Origin: Tolypeutes matacus
Taxonomy: Eukaryota > Chordata > Mammalia > Cingulata > Chlamyphoridae
Assembly: GCA_026826555.1 (NCBI GenBank)
Contig: JAKSZT010054304.1
Location: forward strand, 33,836,485-33,900,484
Direction of reading: 5' to 3'
Length of the DNA: 64,000 nucleotides
Positions within the stretch are counted from its first letter, which is position 1; every line of letters starts with the position of its first letter. The notes beneath the pieces are model-generated. The model did not search any database. It was not told the DNA's origin and saw only the letters and a list, made by a program, of their open reading frames with translations. Below, one piece after another: positions 1 through 11,249 of the stretch. The translations under genes and the position numbers were made by a program.

Positions 1-175
1 CTGCCAGTTGGCACTTGGTATTAATCCCTCGTTGCCAGGGAGGCTCATCCCCGGGAGTCATGTCCCACGTTGGGGGGGGAAGGTAATGCAATCATATGCT
101 GAGTTTGGCTTAGAGAGAGGCCACATTTGAGCAACAAGGAGGCTCTCAGGTGGCAACCCTTAGGCACCCCACAAC
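1..175 (-). repeat. Xenarthran poly(A) repeat family, fragment cut by window edge
   Basis: This stretch closely matches 55680-55870 in the same orientation: both share the block GAGAGAGGCCACATTTGAGC and the following text up to AGGCACCC. Its reverse complement matches the 5' part of the copy at 39200-40333. It is therefore one member of a dispersed repeat family that occurs several times in this window. The element runs off the left edge, so its own 3' end is not visible. Family name not known to me. Confidence 0.7.
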
Positions 176-348
176 AAAATGCAGCATATCTTTCACTTCA
201 CATTTGATATTTGTGTAAATATATTCAAGGACTTTTTTAAATTTCCCAAGACTTTGCTACTTAAGACTTTCTCTTTTCAAGTGTTTATTACATCATTACC
301 CATGTTGATTTTCTCTTCTCTAATTGTTAACAGGCCACATTTCTAGAC

Positions 349-540
349 CAGGGATTCTTAACAAGGGGTCCATGAGCTTGAACTGAAATTCAAAAAACAT
401 TATTCTTGTGGGGACGAGTTGGTGTGGGTGTGATATAGTTATTAAATAATACACAGAACAGCGTGGACTTAGTAAGGGGTCCATGGTTTTCATTTGACTG
501 GCAAAGGGGTCCGTGAAACAAACAAGGTTAAGAACCCCTG
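349..540. mobile_element. Short non-autonomous hAT element (copy 1) with 8-bp target duplication
   Basis: The element starts CAGGGATTCTTAAC and ends GTTAAGAACCCCTG, which are near-perfect terminal inverted repeats. It is flanked on both sides by the identical 8-mer TTCTAGAC (341-348 and 541-548). An 8-bp duplication with CAGG...CCTG ends is the hallmark of hAT transposons. At 192 bp it cannot encode a transposase. A second copy of the same family is at 22715-22909. Confidence 0.85.
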
Positions 541-548
541 TTCTAGAC

Positions 549-1680
549 CCTCATTTGTCAATGGTTTTCCTTGACATCTTCTGCAAGTTTTGTAATTATA
601 TATCAGTGATTTTTAATCACCAAGATTAATATTAAGTGGGGAGGAGATTTGAGTGGAAAATGTTTTGGTTGTCACTTCATTCGTGAGTATTTTCCTGTGG
701 TTTTTGTGTTCCTAGATAATTAACGTGGGCACTAGGATAATGAATACTCAGATATGTAGGATGCCCTATACCTACCTCAGAGGGTTGTTGTGAGGAGAAA
801 ACTGCAGTTCTGCTTGATACACAGTAAGCCTCAATAAATGTTACTTTTTTGAAAAGAGAAGGCAGTAAGCAGAAGCCATCAGGCAGAAACAAGAAGGAAA
901 GAAAGAAGTAACTCATGATGGAAAAGAAACCAACAGGGTTGGCAAAGAAAGAGGTGCTGAGTCACAAGCATGACAGATGACTAGAATCACCCTTGGCCCC
1001 CAAGAGTTACTGCTGATCCTGAACACCTCAAGTTTGCTCAGTTTCCTGAGTTTCCTCGCTCCTTTCAGACCTCAAGTCCATTGTGACAATACACAGTTAT
1101 CACCTGAGGTAACCTGAGGATGTTTCAACTTCCAAATAACTAAACATACCAAATGAATTTATTTGTTAAACTTTAGTCAAGGAGATTTGTTTCTGAGGAG
1201 ATATTGACAAAAAAAAACTTTACTTTCATCTCATGAAAGAGCCCTTTTCTTTTTCAGATTTAGCAACGAGTCTCTAAACTGTTCTTTTCCTTGAGTTTGA
1301 ATAGATTCCAAAGCATGCTTTCTCCAACCTCCACGTAAAAGAAAATAATTCCTTAATAATATATTAAATGTGTTAACACTCCACAATTTGCAAAACATTT
1401 TATTTGACATTTACAAGAGGAGGGTACAAAAATAAACTCTGGAAATGGAATCCAGGAGTTTTCATATTTAATAAGATTCCTAGATGGCTAACCAATCATC
1501 CCTTTATTTCACATTTTCTTTCTTACTAAATAAGAGTCGAATTTCAGTTTTACCTTTCTAGGAACATTTTCATGTTATCTAGACTGAAGTTGTGTGTATC
1601 TAAAAACTCTTTAGTCACATACATAGAAACAGTTTCTTGATTTATTACCATAAATTACTAATATTACCCATAAGCTTTTC
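549..1680. other. Intergenic, no gene recognised
   Basis: AT-rich sequence. The only thing I recognise is a short MIR-like piece near 765-845, with GAGGGTTGTTGTGAGGA followed by a CAATAAATGTTA tail. No open frame resembles a protein. Confidence 0.5.
765..845 (+). repeat. MIR fragment
   Basis: The text CTACCTCAGAGGGTTGTTGTG and the following CAGTAAGCCTCAATAAATG match the 3' half of the ancient mammalian MIR SINE consensus as I remember it. Short and diverged. Confidence 0.55.
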
Positions 1681-1775
1681 ATTAACTGATTCATTATTGT
1701 ATTCAACAAACATATATTGGGCAAGCACCTCCCATGTGCCAAGCAATATACTAGGGGCTGGATTTCATTAGTTTA
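1680..1775 (-). repeat. L2 LINE 3'-end fragment
   Basis: ATTCAACAAACATATATTGG, followed by CACCTCCCATGTGCC, is the reverse complement of the L2 3' terminus, which in sense reads 'gtgctcaataaatatttgttgaat'-like. Diverged, as expected of this ancient family. Confidence 0.6.
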
Positions 1776-1924
1776 ACTTTCAAGGTCATCCTTTTACACA
1801 CCATGTTTACACATGCCAGGTTATCCGTGAGGAGACCTGCTGATGACAATCCAAACTGGACTTCCTTTGGAAACATCAAATACATGGTGGCTAAATTCTA
1901 TTGTGGGAATATTGCCAACTTCAA

Positions 1925-2105
1925 ATTCATATCCCAGCCCTTCCACTGTCTTGCTTGCTGTGTGATTTGGGTAGTTTTCTCACCACTCCAATCACCTGTA
2001 ACATGGGGATAATAGCATCCATGTTATAGAAGTGTAAGGATAAGAGATAATATATGTAAAATGCCTGGTCAGTGTTTGGCACATTATTAGGTGCTCAATA
2101 AACAA
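1925..2105 (+). repeat. MIR SINE
   Basis: Shows the MIR order of a CACTGTCTTGCTTGCTGTGTG-like core, a pyrimidine stretch, CTGTAACATGGGGATAATAG, and a 3' end TTAGGTGCTCAATAAAC. Diverged but nearly complete. Confidence 0.75.
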
Positions 2106-2189
2106 AACCCATTGCTATTACTAGAGGGGGAAGGGCCAACCTTCTTTCTAAGGTTCTTGGAAAACCCCATATACCACCAATATCATGTA

Positions 2190-2520
2190 CTATTAATACT
2201 CCCATTTTTCAGAAGGAAAAAATTTTACCTCAGAGAAGTCAAATTGCTTATTCATATAACAAACCTTTTTAGAATCTACTATGTGCTAGACTGGGGGTAG
2301 TCTCTGGAGATGCAAGGATGAAGAGGATAGAGAATCTCTGATCTCAAAGCACCCACAGTCTCACAAAAGAGACACCTGAGAATACTGAATGTCACAGGAG
2401 AGGGAGGCACAGGGCGGTGGGAGCTCACAGGAGAGTGAGGTCATTCAGACTGCAGGGTAGAGTGAGCATGAAGGAGGCTCCCCAGAGGGGATGTCCTAGC
2501 TGATTCATCAAAGACGTGAC
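2190..2520 (-). repeat. Diverged MIR/L2-type remnant
   Basis: CCCATTTTTCAGAAGGAAAA followed by CTCAGAGAAGTCAAATTGCT resembles the antisense MIR core. Beyond it, GGAGATGCAAGGATGAAGAG and CTCACAGGAGAGTGAGG resemble antisense L2-type text. The boundary between the two pieces is unclear. Confidence 0.4.
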
Positions 2521-3540
2521 CTGACAAAAGTCAGTTAATCAGTAGCAGTCTGAACTTGAAACTACATCCTTATCTCCAAGACCAGTAAACTTCTTACAAT
2601 ACAACAGCTTCTCTGGATTCTGTTAACAAGTATTCTCTGCGCACCTGCGCTATGGAACCGATCCTACCAGGTGGAAATAAAGGTGAATAATTATAGTTCT
2701 TATCTCGTGAAAGGAAGGGGAAATAAGGCTGGCACACAGATAATCAACTCGAAACGGAAGTGGCAAAAGAATTCAATATTAAAAACCAAGTGTTGGCTAT
2801 TCTGCTTCAGCTTCCACCCAGTTCTCAGACTTTCAGTCTGGAGGTACTGATTCCTCACAACCCATGTGATAACAGGTCAGCAACACTGCCACAAAAATGA
2901 ATTCCACCATGTAGCTATTGGTGCTATTAGCGGTAAAACTAGGTAGAATATTATTCATTGCATTATCTGCCAATTATAATATAATTTCTTTAATTTCTGC
3001 TGAACATGAATTAAAAGGAGCTTCTTTTGTCACTTGTAGGTGCCAAGCATTCTATATTCCACTGTAAACAATGTTCCTGCTCATTTTAAACTGTGTACTG
3101 GTGGAACTTATTTGAATATGTTTTATTTTAGGTATCTACTTCTTTATAATTTAGATTTGTTTTTAGTTTTCTTTTGAATGCTTTCTTCATCGGATTTGGA
3201 GATCAGAATTATGCTCACCTCAAATAATTATTGGGGAAACTTCCCACCTCTGCTTTAGAGAAATATAGGAATTATCTGGCCCTTAATGATTGTATATAGT
3301 TCATCTAAATATCCATTGACCTTGCAGTCACTAAGAGCACTGCTCTCTGTCAAGTCCAGACTCACCTTTAAAATGCTTTTTAACACCATACTCCACATAA
3401 CCAGTAATAAGTGATAAACATGGATTAGTTCATTTATTTTCAACCCTTCTTCTTTATTAAGAAATTAATTTGATTTGAATTTTCTTCTGTGAATGGCTTT
3501 GACAATGCCCCATAGATTTTCATATGTGATTATGAAAAGG
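2521..3540. other. Intergenic, nothing recognised
   Basis: AT-rich unique-looking sequence. I see no repeat, splice-flanked open frame or RNA gene that I could defend. Confidence 0.4.
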
Positions 3541-3870
3541 TTTTTTATAAAGCAGTATTATTGAGATATTTTCACATACCATACAATCCATCCAAAGTGT
3601 ACAATCCATAGCTTTTAGTATAATCACAGATTTGTGCATTTCACCATTACAATCAAGTTTAGAACATTTTTATTACTCCAAAAAGAAACATCCCCTACCC
3701 CTTAACAGTCACCTCTCAATTCCTCTATCCTTCCCCAGCCCTACATAACCATTCATCTAATTCCATCTCTATAAATTTATTTATATTTACATTTTATATA
3801 AATGGAATCAAGTGATATGTAGTACTTTGTGTCTGGTTTCTTCACTTGCCATAATATGTTTTTTTTTAAT
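3540..3870 (-). repeat. L1M/L1ME-type 3' region, antisense
   Basis: The run from TATTATTGAGATATTTTCAC, through GTGTACAATCCATAG, AATGGAATCAAGTGATATG and GTCTGGTTTCTTCACTTGCC, reads as the reverse complement of an old L1 3' untranslated region as remembered from human L1ME/L1MC copies. No coding part is attached. Confidence 0.65.
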
Positions 3871-3894
3871 TATTGCAATTCTTTTAATTAAAGA

Positions 3895-4015
3895 AGTTGC
3901 ATTACTGTGGTAACTTTGTTACAATTGCTGAAAGAATATTAAAATAGTACCACACCATAGGTTAGCTTAAACAATGGGAATTTATTGGCTCATGAATCTG
4001 ACCAGTGGATAAGTG
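3895..4015 (-). repeat. Remnants of poly(A) repeat 3' module and antisense MaLR-like text
   Basis: ACTTTGTTACAATTGCTG, followed further on by ATATTAAAATAGTACCACA, resembles the reverse complement of the 3' module shared by several retrotransposon copies in this window (compare 23929-23960 and 56595-56630). AGCTTAAACAATGGGAATTT next to it resembles the antisense 3' end of a MaLR LTR. Weak evidence. Confidence 0.3.
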
Positions 4016-4148
4016 TCTGAGCTAAGGAGAGAGATCATCACTGGGATTAATCAGCATACAGATCACAATTGAAGTTATGGGAGTAGATGTACAAAGTGAA
4101 TGTGCAGAGCAAAAAGAGAAGTCATCTAAAAAGCTTCATTTAAAGGAC

Positions 4149-4584
4149 TGTTACAGATTGAATTGGTCCCCCTAACAGGTAAATTCAAGTCCTAAACCCT
4201 GATTCCATGAATGTGATCCAATTTGGAACTAGGATCTTTGATGTTATTAGTTAAGACAAGGCCAAACTGGATTAGGGTGGGTCCTAAGATAATACAACTT
4301 AGTGTCTTTATAAGAAGAGGAAATTTGGACACACAGGAGAAGAAAGAGAGAGAGAAGACACCCATGGGACAGGGGCAGAGATTGAGTTATGCCACAAGCC
4401 AAAAAATGTCATGGATTGCAGACAAGCCACCACCAGAACCCTACAGATATCAGAAGAAACATGGCTCTGCCCTGCCAACACCTTAACTGAACTTTTAGCC
4501 CCCAGAACTGAGACAATAAATTTCTGTTGTGCTAAGCCACCCAGTTGTGGCACTTCATTAGAGCAGCCATAGGAAATTAGGACA
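4149..4584 (+). mobile_element. Solo MaLR (MLT1/MST-like) LTR with 5-bp target duplication
   Basis: Begins TGTTACAGATTGAATTGGTC and ends with GCCACCCAGTTGTGGCACTT, then a CAGCCATAGGAAATTAGGACA-type terminus. This is the MLT1/MST/THE1 layout: AATAAATTTCTGTTGTGCTA (4515-4534) holds the poly(A) signal. The 5-mer AGGAC lies immediately before (4144-4148) and after (4585-4589), the duplication size expected for ERVL-MaLR integration. No internal sequence remains, so it is a solo LTR left by recombination. Open frames on either strand here are incidental. Confidence 0.8.
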
Positions 4585-4589
4585 AGGAC

Positions 4590-6725
4590 AAATAAAGAGA
4601 TGCTTAGAAAGGAGGTTGAAAGAACCTCAACCCAACAGAACACAAATTTGATATCCCTACAGTTTCCCAAACTTAGATCTGGGGAAACCAATGGAGTAAG
4701 TTTTCCTGACAACTTTAAACTCACTGCTCTGTTACGCTTTCCAACATCTCATAACCAGAATCACCTACCTCTCCTTCATCTCCCCAACACACATACATAC
4801 CACAAACACACTTTCTCCTCTCCAGAATCAGTGTTCTTGAACACTTCTCTCTCAAAACAAAAAGAAGTTTGTTGAAGAGTCTGTTTATATACCATATGAG
4901 AGAGAGAAAACTTAAAGATTTAATTTTTAAAAGAAAGGAAGACACTCCACCCTGGAAGCAGCTTTGAAGCAGAGACAAATTCTTCTAGATGTGTCTCAGG
5001 TTTTGTTGCAGTCAAGCACCAGCCCAAAAGAGTCTTGAGTGTCCCTTAGAAGCAGGGAAGCAAGGATTAAACAGAGGTGGAAGCAAAAGAAGTGAAAGAA
5101 CAAAATGTCAAGTTGAGGTTGAGTAGAACTCTGCAGCTCTTGCTTGCAAATGGGTATTTTAGGACAAGAATTAAGGACATGTCACCCTTTGGCAAGGTGA
5201 CAAGAGAAATAACTTGGTGGATCACTCATTGGTGCTGATGTTGATTTATCCTTTCAATAAAACTCTACAATCTGTTTTTTAAAAAATAGCTGTAATAGAA
5301 AAAACTGCGTAACATTGCCAAAGATGAAGAGTTCACACCAACTTGAGCCCCACCAGATTCAGGATTTGAATTTTATTCACCTATTTCCTTTTCCTCAGAG
5401 AGGGAAATGGGGGCCTCAGGATATGAAGTGACCTCTGAAATCCTGCACAATTACTCAGCACGAGGTCCTGTTGAATCTTAGCATCTCAGACACAAAAAAA
5501 ATCTGTTTTTCTCCCATTGAACAGTACACTCTGTAGAGAGTTTCTCCTCATCTGGTCAATGGAATGCAGTAGTCTGGGAATACATAAAACTTTAGTCATC
5601 TCTATTATTCACTGTGGCAGGATTTTGTCTCTGTCAACTAGTATATCCCAACTCTTCTTCTCAGTGACTGGTAAAGCAAGTCAGAGAAACAGAAAAAATC
5701 AGTGACAATATGCATTCCTATTCTATATCCCAATTTCAGAAAATCTACAAGTCTCCCTCCCTCAAGATCATGACTTCATGAAGAGAAAGATAGGACCACT
5801 ACACGAGATGGCATCTCACAACCAGGGTGGACTGCTGAAAATGCAAATTGGATAAATGCTTTCCAATGGCTCTCTTGTGCCTCTGCCATTACCATGGGAA
5901 GACAAAACTGGACTTTACCACTCTTACAAGGATGAGAGACGCATGTGGCAGAGCCAACATTAAGTTGTGTCCAGCATATATAAGCTGACCCCCAGCTAAC
6001 TTCAAAACACATGAGGAGCCCAGCTAAGGACAACAAAGATGCCCAGTCCAGTGCAGCTAAAACCAGTGGACCCAACCAAACTACAGACTCATTGTTAACA
6101 AGATCGAGTTGTTAATTGAGCTGGACAAGGTCTGGGTTCCTTGTGGTCTAAAGATCAGCCTCTATGAGGAAACCTGTACTCAGAATCTAATACCTCAGGA
6201 GATTATCATTCTGAGCAGCAGTACTCTGAACAGCTTCTGTGTCATCAAATATTTCATCACATGCAAGAAGAGTTTTTAAATTGTGCTTTCTTTGCTCAGT
6301 TGGACTGTACATTTTTGAGATGGAAAAACTCTTTAAAATTCCATTTATTTCTTCCTTAGTTTTTAAAGGAAAATTGGTGGAGTAAGTTGAAATCCTTTGT
6401 AGGCCCTCCATTACCTACTCTTACCCCTCTCCAAATACATTCAAGGCCAGCCAAACATGGAGAGGCTCTGAGATTAGGAAATTTCCTGTGGCCTTTGTGG
6501 ATAGGATTAGGTGTCCAGAGTCAAAGAATGAAAAGTTTATTCAAGAGAAGGTGGACCATTAGCCAATACTTTACTGCACTTAACCCCCACACCTTCACCC
6601 CCACTGAGGTCAAGGTCTTCTCTAGTTGCCAGTCACTAATTTGGTTCCAGGCAGAATGCTCACCAGTGTTCTCTGAGTCTGGGTAGCCAGCAGGATCCTG
6701 GCAACTGAGGTGTCTCAAAGTAGCC
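4590..6725. other. Intergenic, no gene recognised
   Basis: No coding exon or clear repeat was recognised. The 5776-6075 interval on the minus strand is open and has a repeat-like feel (TCAGCTGGGCTC-like words), but I could not assign it to a family. The stretch just upstream of 6735 may hold the 5' untranslated part of the MIA2-like retrocopy. Confidence 0.4.
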
Positions 6726-7757
6726 TTGGGGACCATGGGGTTTCCACTCATGGCCATGATACTCTTTGTCGCACTGGTTCTAGTGATTCTGTGCCAGGCA
6801 GTGGCAGCCCTGCCAGAGGACCCTAAACCACACCCAAATCACCACAGACTGCTGTGGGAGATTGTGTTATTCATAGTTGTAGTTGGATTTTTCATTATTA
6901 AAAACCTACTTTTTTATGCAAACAGATTCAAAGAACTAGCCACTGAAGTTTCTGCTCTTCTGGAGGAAAGACATCAACTCTTTGACAAATTTAGCCTCAT
7001 TCAAAAAGAATTTGGGAACCTTGAATCAACTTTAATGGAAGTCAAACTTAGGAACAAATGATCAGAAACACAAAAGCTATAGCCATTGATAAAGAGCTGG
7101 AAATCTCCAACTCTTTGCTTGGGCTTAAAATGCAGACTTTTAGAAGAGGACTAGACAAAAAGAAATGTCAATATTTAGAACAAGTTGAGATGATGGCTGA
7201 CCTTACAAGAAAGATTTAGTCTCCAATGAATCAAAACACATCCAATTTCAGGAAGCTTCAAGCAAAATGTTCATTCTTCTGATGTATTTTAAAGACCAAT
7301 TTCAGATGCCTCTCAAAGTGATGCTTTAGATAAAAATCCCCATCTTCAGGAAAGTATGAAATTGCCTTCCCAAGAAGCTGAAGAATGTATGAGTAGAGTG
7401 AGGAAATCCATTAATCAGAAAAAAAAGTTAAAATGAAAAAAAAAAAAAGAAAAGAAAAACTCTAGCGCACATGGAACAAGTTATAAATGATAAAGTCAGA
7501 AAAAGTCTGTAGGTAACTATTTGCTAAAGATGAGAGACTGACTGCTGTTCTTGAATAATGGAACATTATTCATTAACATGAATAATGGAACCTTGAATAT
7601 AATTAATGCATTGGAAAATCGAGACTTCTTGGAATATGACTCCAAAGAAGTTTTGAAAAACCTGATAGATATAGCTGAGTTAAAAAGAGCTGAACTAGCT
7701 GGCCTAGTCTGAGTGGCTATGTTGGTCTCAACTGAGCTTATTTAAAAACGTATTTTA

Positions 7758-8156
7758 GGGAAGTGGATATGGCTCAAGCAGTTGGGCACCTGCCTACCAC
7801 ATGGGAGGTCCCGGGTTTGGTTCCCGGTGCCTCCTAAAGAAGAAGATGAGCTGGCACAACGGGCTGGCACAACAGGCTGATGCAACAAGATGATGCAAGG
7901 AGATGATGCAACAAGGAGACACAATGAAGAAACACAATGAGACACACAACAAGCAGGGAGCAGAGGTAGCTGAAGCGATTGGGTGCTTCCCTCCCACATG
8001 GGAGGTCCTGGGTTCAGTTCCCGGTGCCTCCTAAAAAAAAAGACGAGAAGACATAGAGAGCACACAACGAAGAGATACAAAGAGCAGACAGCAAGTGCAA
8101 ACAATGAGGTGAGGGGGTGGGGAAAATAAATAAATAAATACAATAAATCTTTTTTT
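7758..8156 (+). mobile_element. Dimeric DAS SINE (armadillo tRNA-derived) inside the retrocopy
   Basis: Two tRNA-like heads in tandem, at 7760 and about 7965. Each has a TGGCTCAAGCAG-type A box, CCACATGGGAGGTC, a B-box-like GGTT..TTCCC and GGTGCCTCCTAAA. Each head is followed by GAGCAGACA/ACAATGAG-type tail text, and the element ends in an AATAAA-rich A/T tail. It is flanked by AAAAACGTATTTTA (7744-7757) and AAAAGTATTTTA (8157-8168), a target duplication with one slip. It disrupts the MIA2-like retrocopy and so is younger than it. Confidence 0.88.
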
Positions 8157-8280
8157 AAAAGTATTTTAAAATTCTTGAAGAAAAAGAAATGAAATGTACA
8201 CTAAATTAACTGAAAAAGATAAAATAGTTGATGCACCAAAAGAATATATTATACATCTCCAAATGAGAAAGCTTAATTGC

Positions 8281-8306
8281 AGAAAGGAAAAAAAAAAAAA
8301 AAAAAA
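8281..8306 (+). repeat. Poly(A) run
   Basis: An uninterrupted A tract of about 20 bases begins near 8288, after AGAAAGG. It lies inside the MIA2-like retrocopy where the parent reads lysine/glutamine-rich coiled coil, so it is more likely an expanded A-rich coding stretch than a retrotransposon tail. Confidence 0.6.
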
Positions 8307-9044
8307 AGATTTGAGAGGTAAATGCTACAGTAGAAACTTTAAGTTCTTCCTGAACTGCACTGAGCAAATGAAATGAACTTTCACCAAATAACCAATTTAG
8401 AGAGAATTCACACTTAAAGATAGTGAAGACTTTTTCCCAAGCAGATGATATTAGCCATGCATGTGAAAAGCTGGACACTTATCAAAGAAATCTGTTACTG
8501 AGAGAAACCTCAATTACTTAAAAAAAAGAAAATGTATACACCAGACAAAACAAACAAACAAAACCATTGTTGAGAATTTTTAAACCTTTCCAAAAAGTAT
8601 CCTTACATCCCAGATGCACTCAATGGGGCATTTGGAATAGGCTCCAGAGAATACCATGGAACCCAAAAGATAAACAGACCCCAACAGAAAGGAGGAGTAA
8701 CAAGCAGTAATGGCTCAGAGATCCAGGGTCCAGTACCTAGTGGAGATCGATGCAAATCCCCAGGGTCAGGACCACAGAAGCAAGATCCCTCCATCACTCC
8801 TCCTCCATCCTTAATGCTGCAGGTCCTCCAAAGGGAGCAAAACAGAGCTTGTCCTGTTGCTCCTTGAAGTGGCAGACACTCAGGACCTTCTCTTGATTCA
8901 AACTTTCCACCTGAATGGGGCATGTCCCTGGCCCAGGCTATAGTCCTCCGTTTTGTCTTGTCAAAGGTCAGGTAGATGGTCCAGAAGGGTTCCTGGGGCA
9001 GTTCTTGAGAAGGGGATCCCTGTTCTTTCCCTGATTCTAGAAAG

Positions 9045-10640
9045 TGAGGATGATTTCTCTAAGAGTCCTTTCCACTGGAGCACTTAATGGCCTACCACAT
9101 CCTCTACTGGTAACAAATGTTTTTTCACCAAGTGCTTGATTCAGTCTTCTGCCCACACAACTTGAAAAAAGAAGCAAGTCACTTTTCAAGCTGATTCCAC
9201 TTTCCAGTAGATCTAATTCTGAAGATCCAGAACCACTGCAAGATATTTTTTTCTCTCTTTAGTAAATTTGTGGGGCATTTTCCTTTGCTTTTAGTTAGGT
9301 GATTACACAGTGGCTCAAATAGAAGCTTGATAGGATTATAATAATGTGCTATATTTGTGGATTATTTAAATTGTAATTTTATGAGCAAATTGTTCCTTTT
9401 CTTCTATTTATAGATAACATAAGTTAATATTATATTGATGCTGATTACCATTATCAACTATAATAACAGTTTTACATAACAAGTCTCACAATTGGAGACA
9501 TCTGAATTCAAAGTTTATTGCTGTATACCATACCAACGGCTGAATTTACTTCAGTTATGACTCATATATTTAAATAAATATGACTTTAAATGGAGATACC
9601 TCTTCCTTCCGTAAAATCTGCAGGAATTAAAAGAATATGTATAACTAAAATTTTATGTATGTATAATGGCTTTTGTTTGTATCCTATTTTTCCATTGCAA
9701 GTAAATATAGTTTTTCACTCATATTTTGTTTTAACTATACTTATGTGAGTTGTTATGGAAATTTAACTACCTTTTGTATAATGTTGACGGTAATAATGTG
9801 TTTAGAATTCCAACAAACTTACATGCTACTTTCAGAAAATAACATTTCTTGAGTTTAACACTGTAGGATTCTTATTTTTGGAAACGTTGTATAAATAAAC
9901 TGAACCCAAGTTTGTATTTTTAGTTTCATTGATTATTAAAATTTGTAGGCTGCAAATGAGAAATTGTCCTAAACTTTATGCAACAGTATCTATTTATATA
10001 ATGCATAAATAGAGCTAAACATAAATTGAGCTTTTTTCTTCATATTTTTTGTGGATTTCCATACAAAAGCCTATCTTCCCCAAACTCTCTTTTGCGATAC
10101 TGTAAGAACTCCTTAACTAACACATAATAAGCTCTTGATAAAATGTTAGCTATTATTATAAACTATCATATTATGGTTCTTATTTTATATTAAGATCTTT
10201 TCTCCAGAAAATCCCATTAAAATGTAGGCAAGTTATTGGGAAGACTAAAACATTAACTTTTGTCACAGATTGGTTTATTTGTGTTCTATCAACAAGAAGT
10301 ATATGCACTTGACACTTGAATGGGATGATATCGGACCAGAGGGAGAAAAAAGCAATAATCCAAAGCCTAAGTGGTTAAATGGGAAGGTTTGATGGTACGG
10401 AAAAGAAATGAAATTACAGAATAGGGTGTTATCAGGAGACAATCCGTCTATGAGACGCACCAACGTGCAGCAGCACCAAACAGTGGGTGCAGAGGGAAGT
10501 AGCAACAAAATGGGGAAAAGAGTTGCCTAGAAGAGACTAGTAGTACTACAAGGTTTTGCTGAAGGCCAGCCCTGTGCACTAAGTATTATCAACCAACTTG
10601 ATCAGAGCATTCACAACACTATTTTCTTTATAACTTCCCT
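9045..10640. other. Very AT-rich intergenic, no repeat recognised
   Basis: About 1.6 kb, largely free of repeats that I recognise and without coding signs. Runs such as ATATTTAAATAAATATGAC and many TTATTATTA words show the AT bias. A conserved regulatory element upstream of RGS2 could lie here but cannot be seen without alignment. Confidence 0.4.
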
Positions 10641-10800
10641 GCAAAGGAAAGGTGCCATAATTACTTCCACTCTAAAGATAAGAAGCCTAGGCTCATGAAT
10701 GCTAACCGATTTTCCTGAGGTCATAACTAAAATAGCAGGGAGCTGGGACCAAAAGGCAAGTATCTCAATTATGGGCAAACACTCTAGCCATCTTACTACC
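10640..10800 (-). repeat. MIR fragment
   Basis: The line TAAAGATAAGAAGCCTAGGC followed by GATTTTCCTGAGGTCATAAC and GCAGGGAGCTGGGACC follows the antisense MIR pattern (parent-like: gaaactgaggc...ttgcccaaggtcac...agagctgggattc). Confidence 0.65.
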
Positions 10801-11149
10801 CTAAGGGTAATTTATGAAAATAAATGCAAAATTATTTCATCTTTTAAAAGTGGAAAGATTATGGGGTCTAGTGCCAGCATTTAAGACTGTTTATAACATG
10901 ATATTGTCTATATTTTATATTAACCACTTTTGATATTGTGTCAAGAACTACTGGCATCTATTTCATAGCACTGCTCTTTTTCCAATTAATTCCATTGAGA
11001 TTTGGAAAATTTTGTTTGTTTTAAAAAGTTTGGGAGAGAAAATTCACAAGATCTTAGGTATTTATGAAGTAGTCCATGGATCAAAGACCTTTGAAAACCA
11101 AAGTCTAAAGTAGATTAGTAAACTCTAAATTGTAATAGTCAGTAAACTG

Positions 11150-11249
11150 GAAAAAATTACCAGTGTGAACAGATACCTTGTGGCTCTGGTTTGCAGGGTT
11201 TTCAGCCTTTAAGTATAATAAACAGTCGTTCAGGAAAAAAAAAAAAAAG
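11150..11249 (+). repeat. Possible 3' end of a processed transcript (AATAAA plus poly(A))
   Basis: AATAAA at 11217-11222 is followed 12 bases later by a 14-base A tract (11235-11248). This is the geometry of a polyadenylated RNA end. I could not identify the source transcript or flanking duplications, so it may be chance in AT-rich DNA. Confidence 0.3.

Larger units (their letters stand above)
6735..9040 (+). pseudogene. MIA2/cTAGE5-like processed retrocopy (decayed)
   Basis: The parent family (MIA2/cTAGE5, related to TANGO1) makes ER-exit-site membrane proteins that recruit COPII factors for bulky cargo. The copy starts at ATG 6735 in a GACCATGG context and stays open for 108 codons. It shows a hydrophobic N-terminus, a VAALPED-like motif, a second membrane segment around residues 45-65, then a coiled-coil start with KFSLIQKEF (parent-like KFSLVQKEY). 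Past the stop at 7059 the match goes on in shifting frames: EQVEMMADLTRK near 7180, LQESMKLPSQEAEE near 7345, then YTKLTEKDKI near 8197, CEKLDTYQRN near 8460, and a proline-rich PDALNGAFG region near 8610. The order follows the parent protein across what are many exons in the parent gene, with no introns. Frameshifts, stops and a SINE insertion make it dead overall. The parent could also be a cTAGE paralogue. The 3' limit is uncertain, and no poly(A) tail or duplication was found. Confidence 0.8.

Noticed and set aside
4308..4724. 138-codon minus-strand frame
   Set aside because: It overlaps a MaLR solo LTR in antisense and has no protein features.
6187..6411. 74-codon minus-strand frame with soluble, protein-like composition
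   Set aside because: No family recognised, no splice-site context convincing enough for an exon, and no poly(A) or duplication to support a retrocopy. Left within unassigned DNA.
7742..8143. 133-codon minus-strand frame with a repeated RELNPGPPMW motif
   Set aside because: It lies wholly within a dimeric DAS SINE in reverse; the repeat reflects the two tRNA-like heads.
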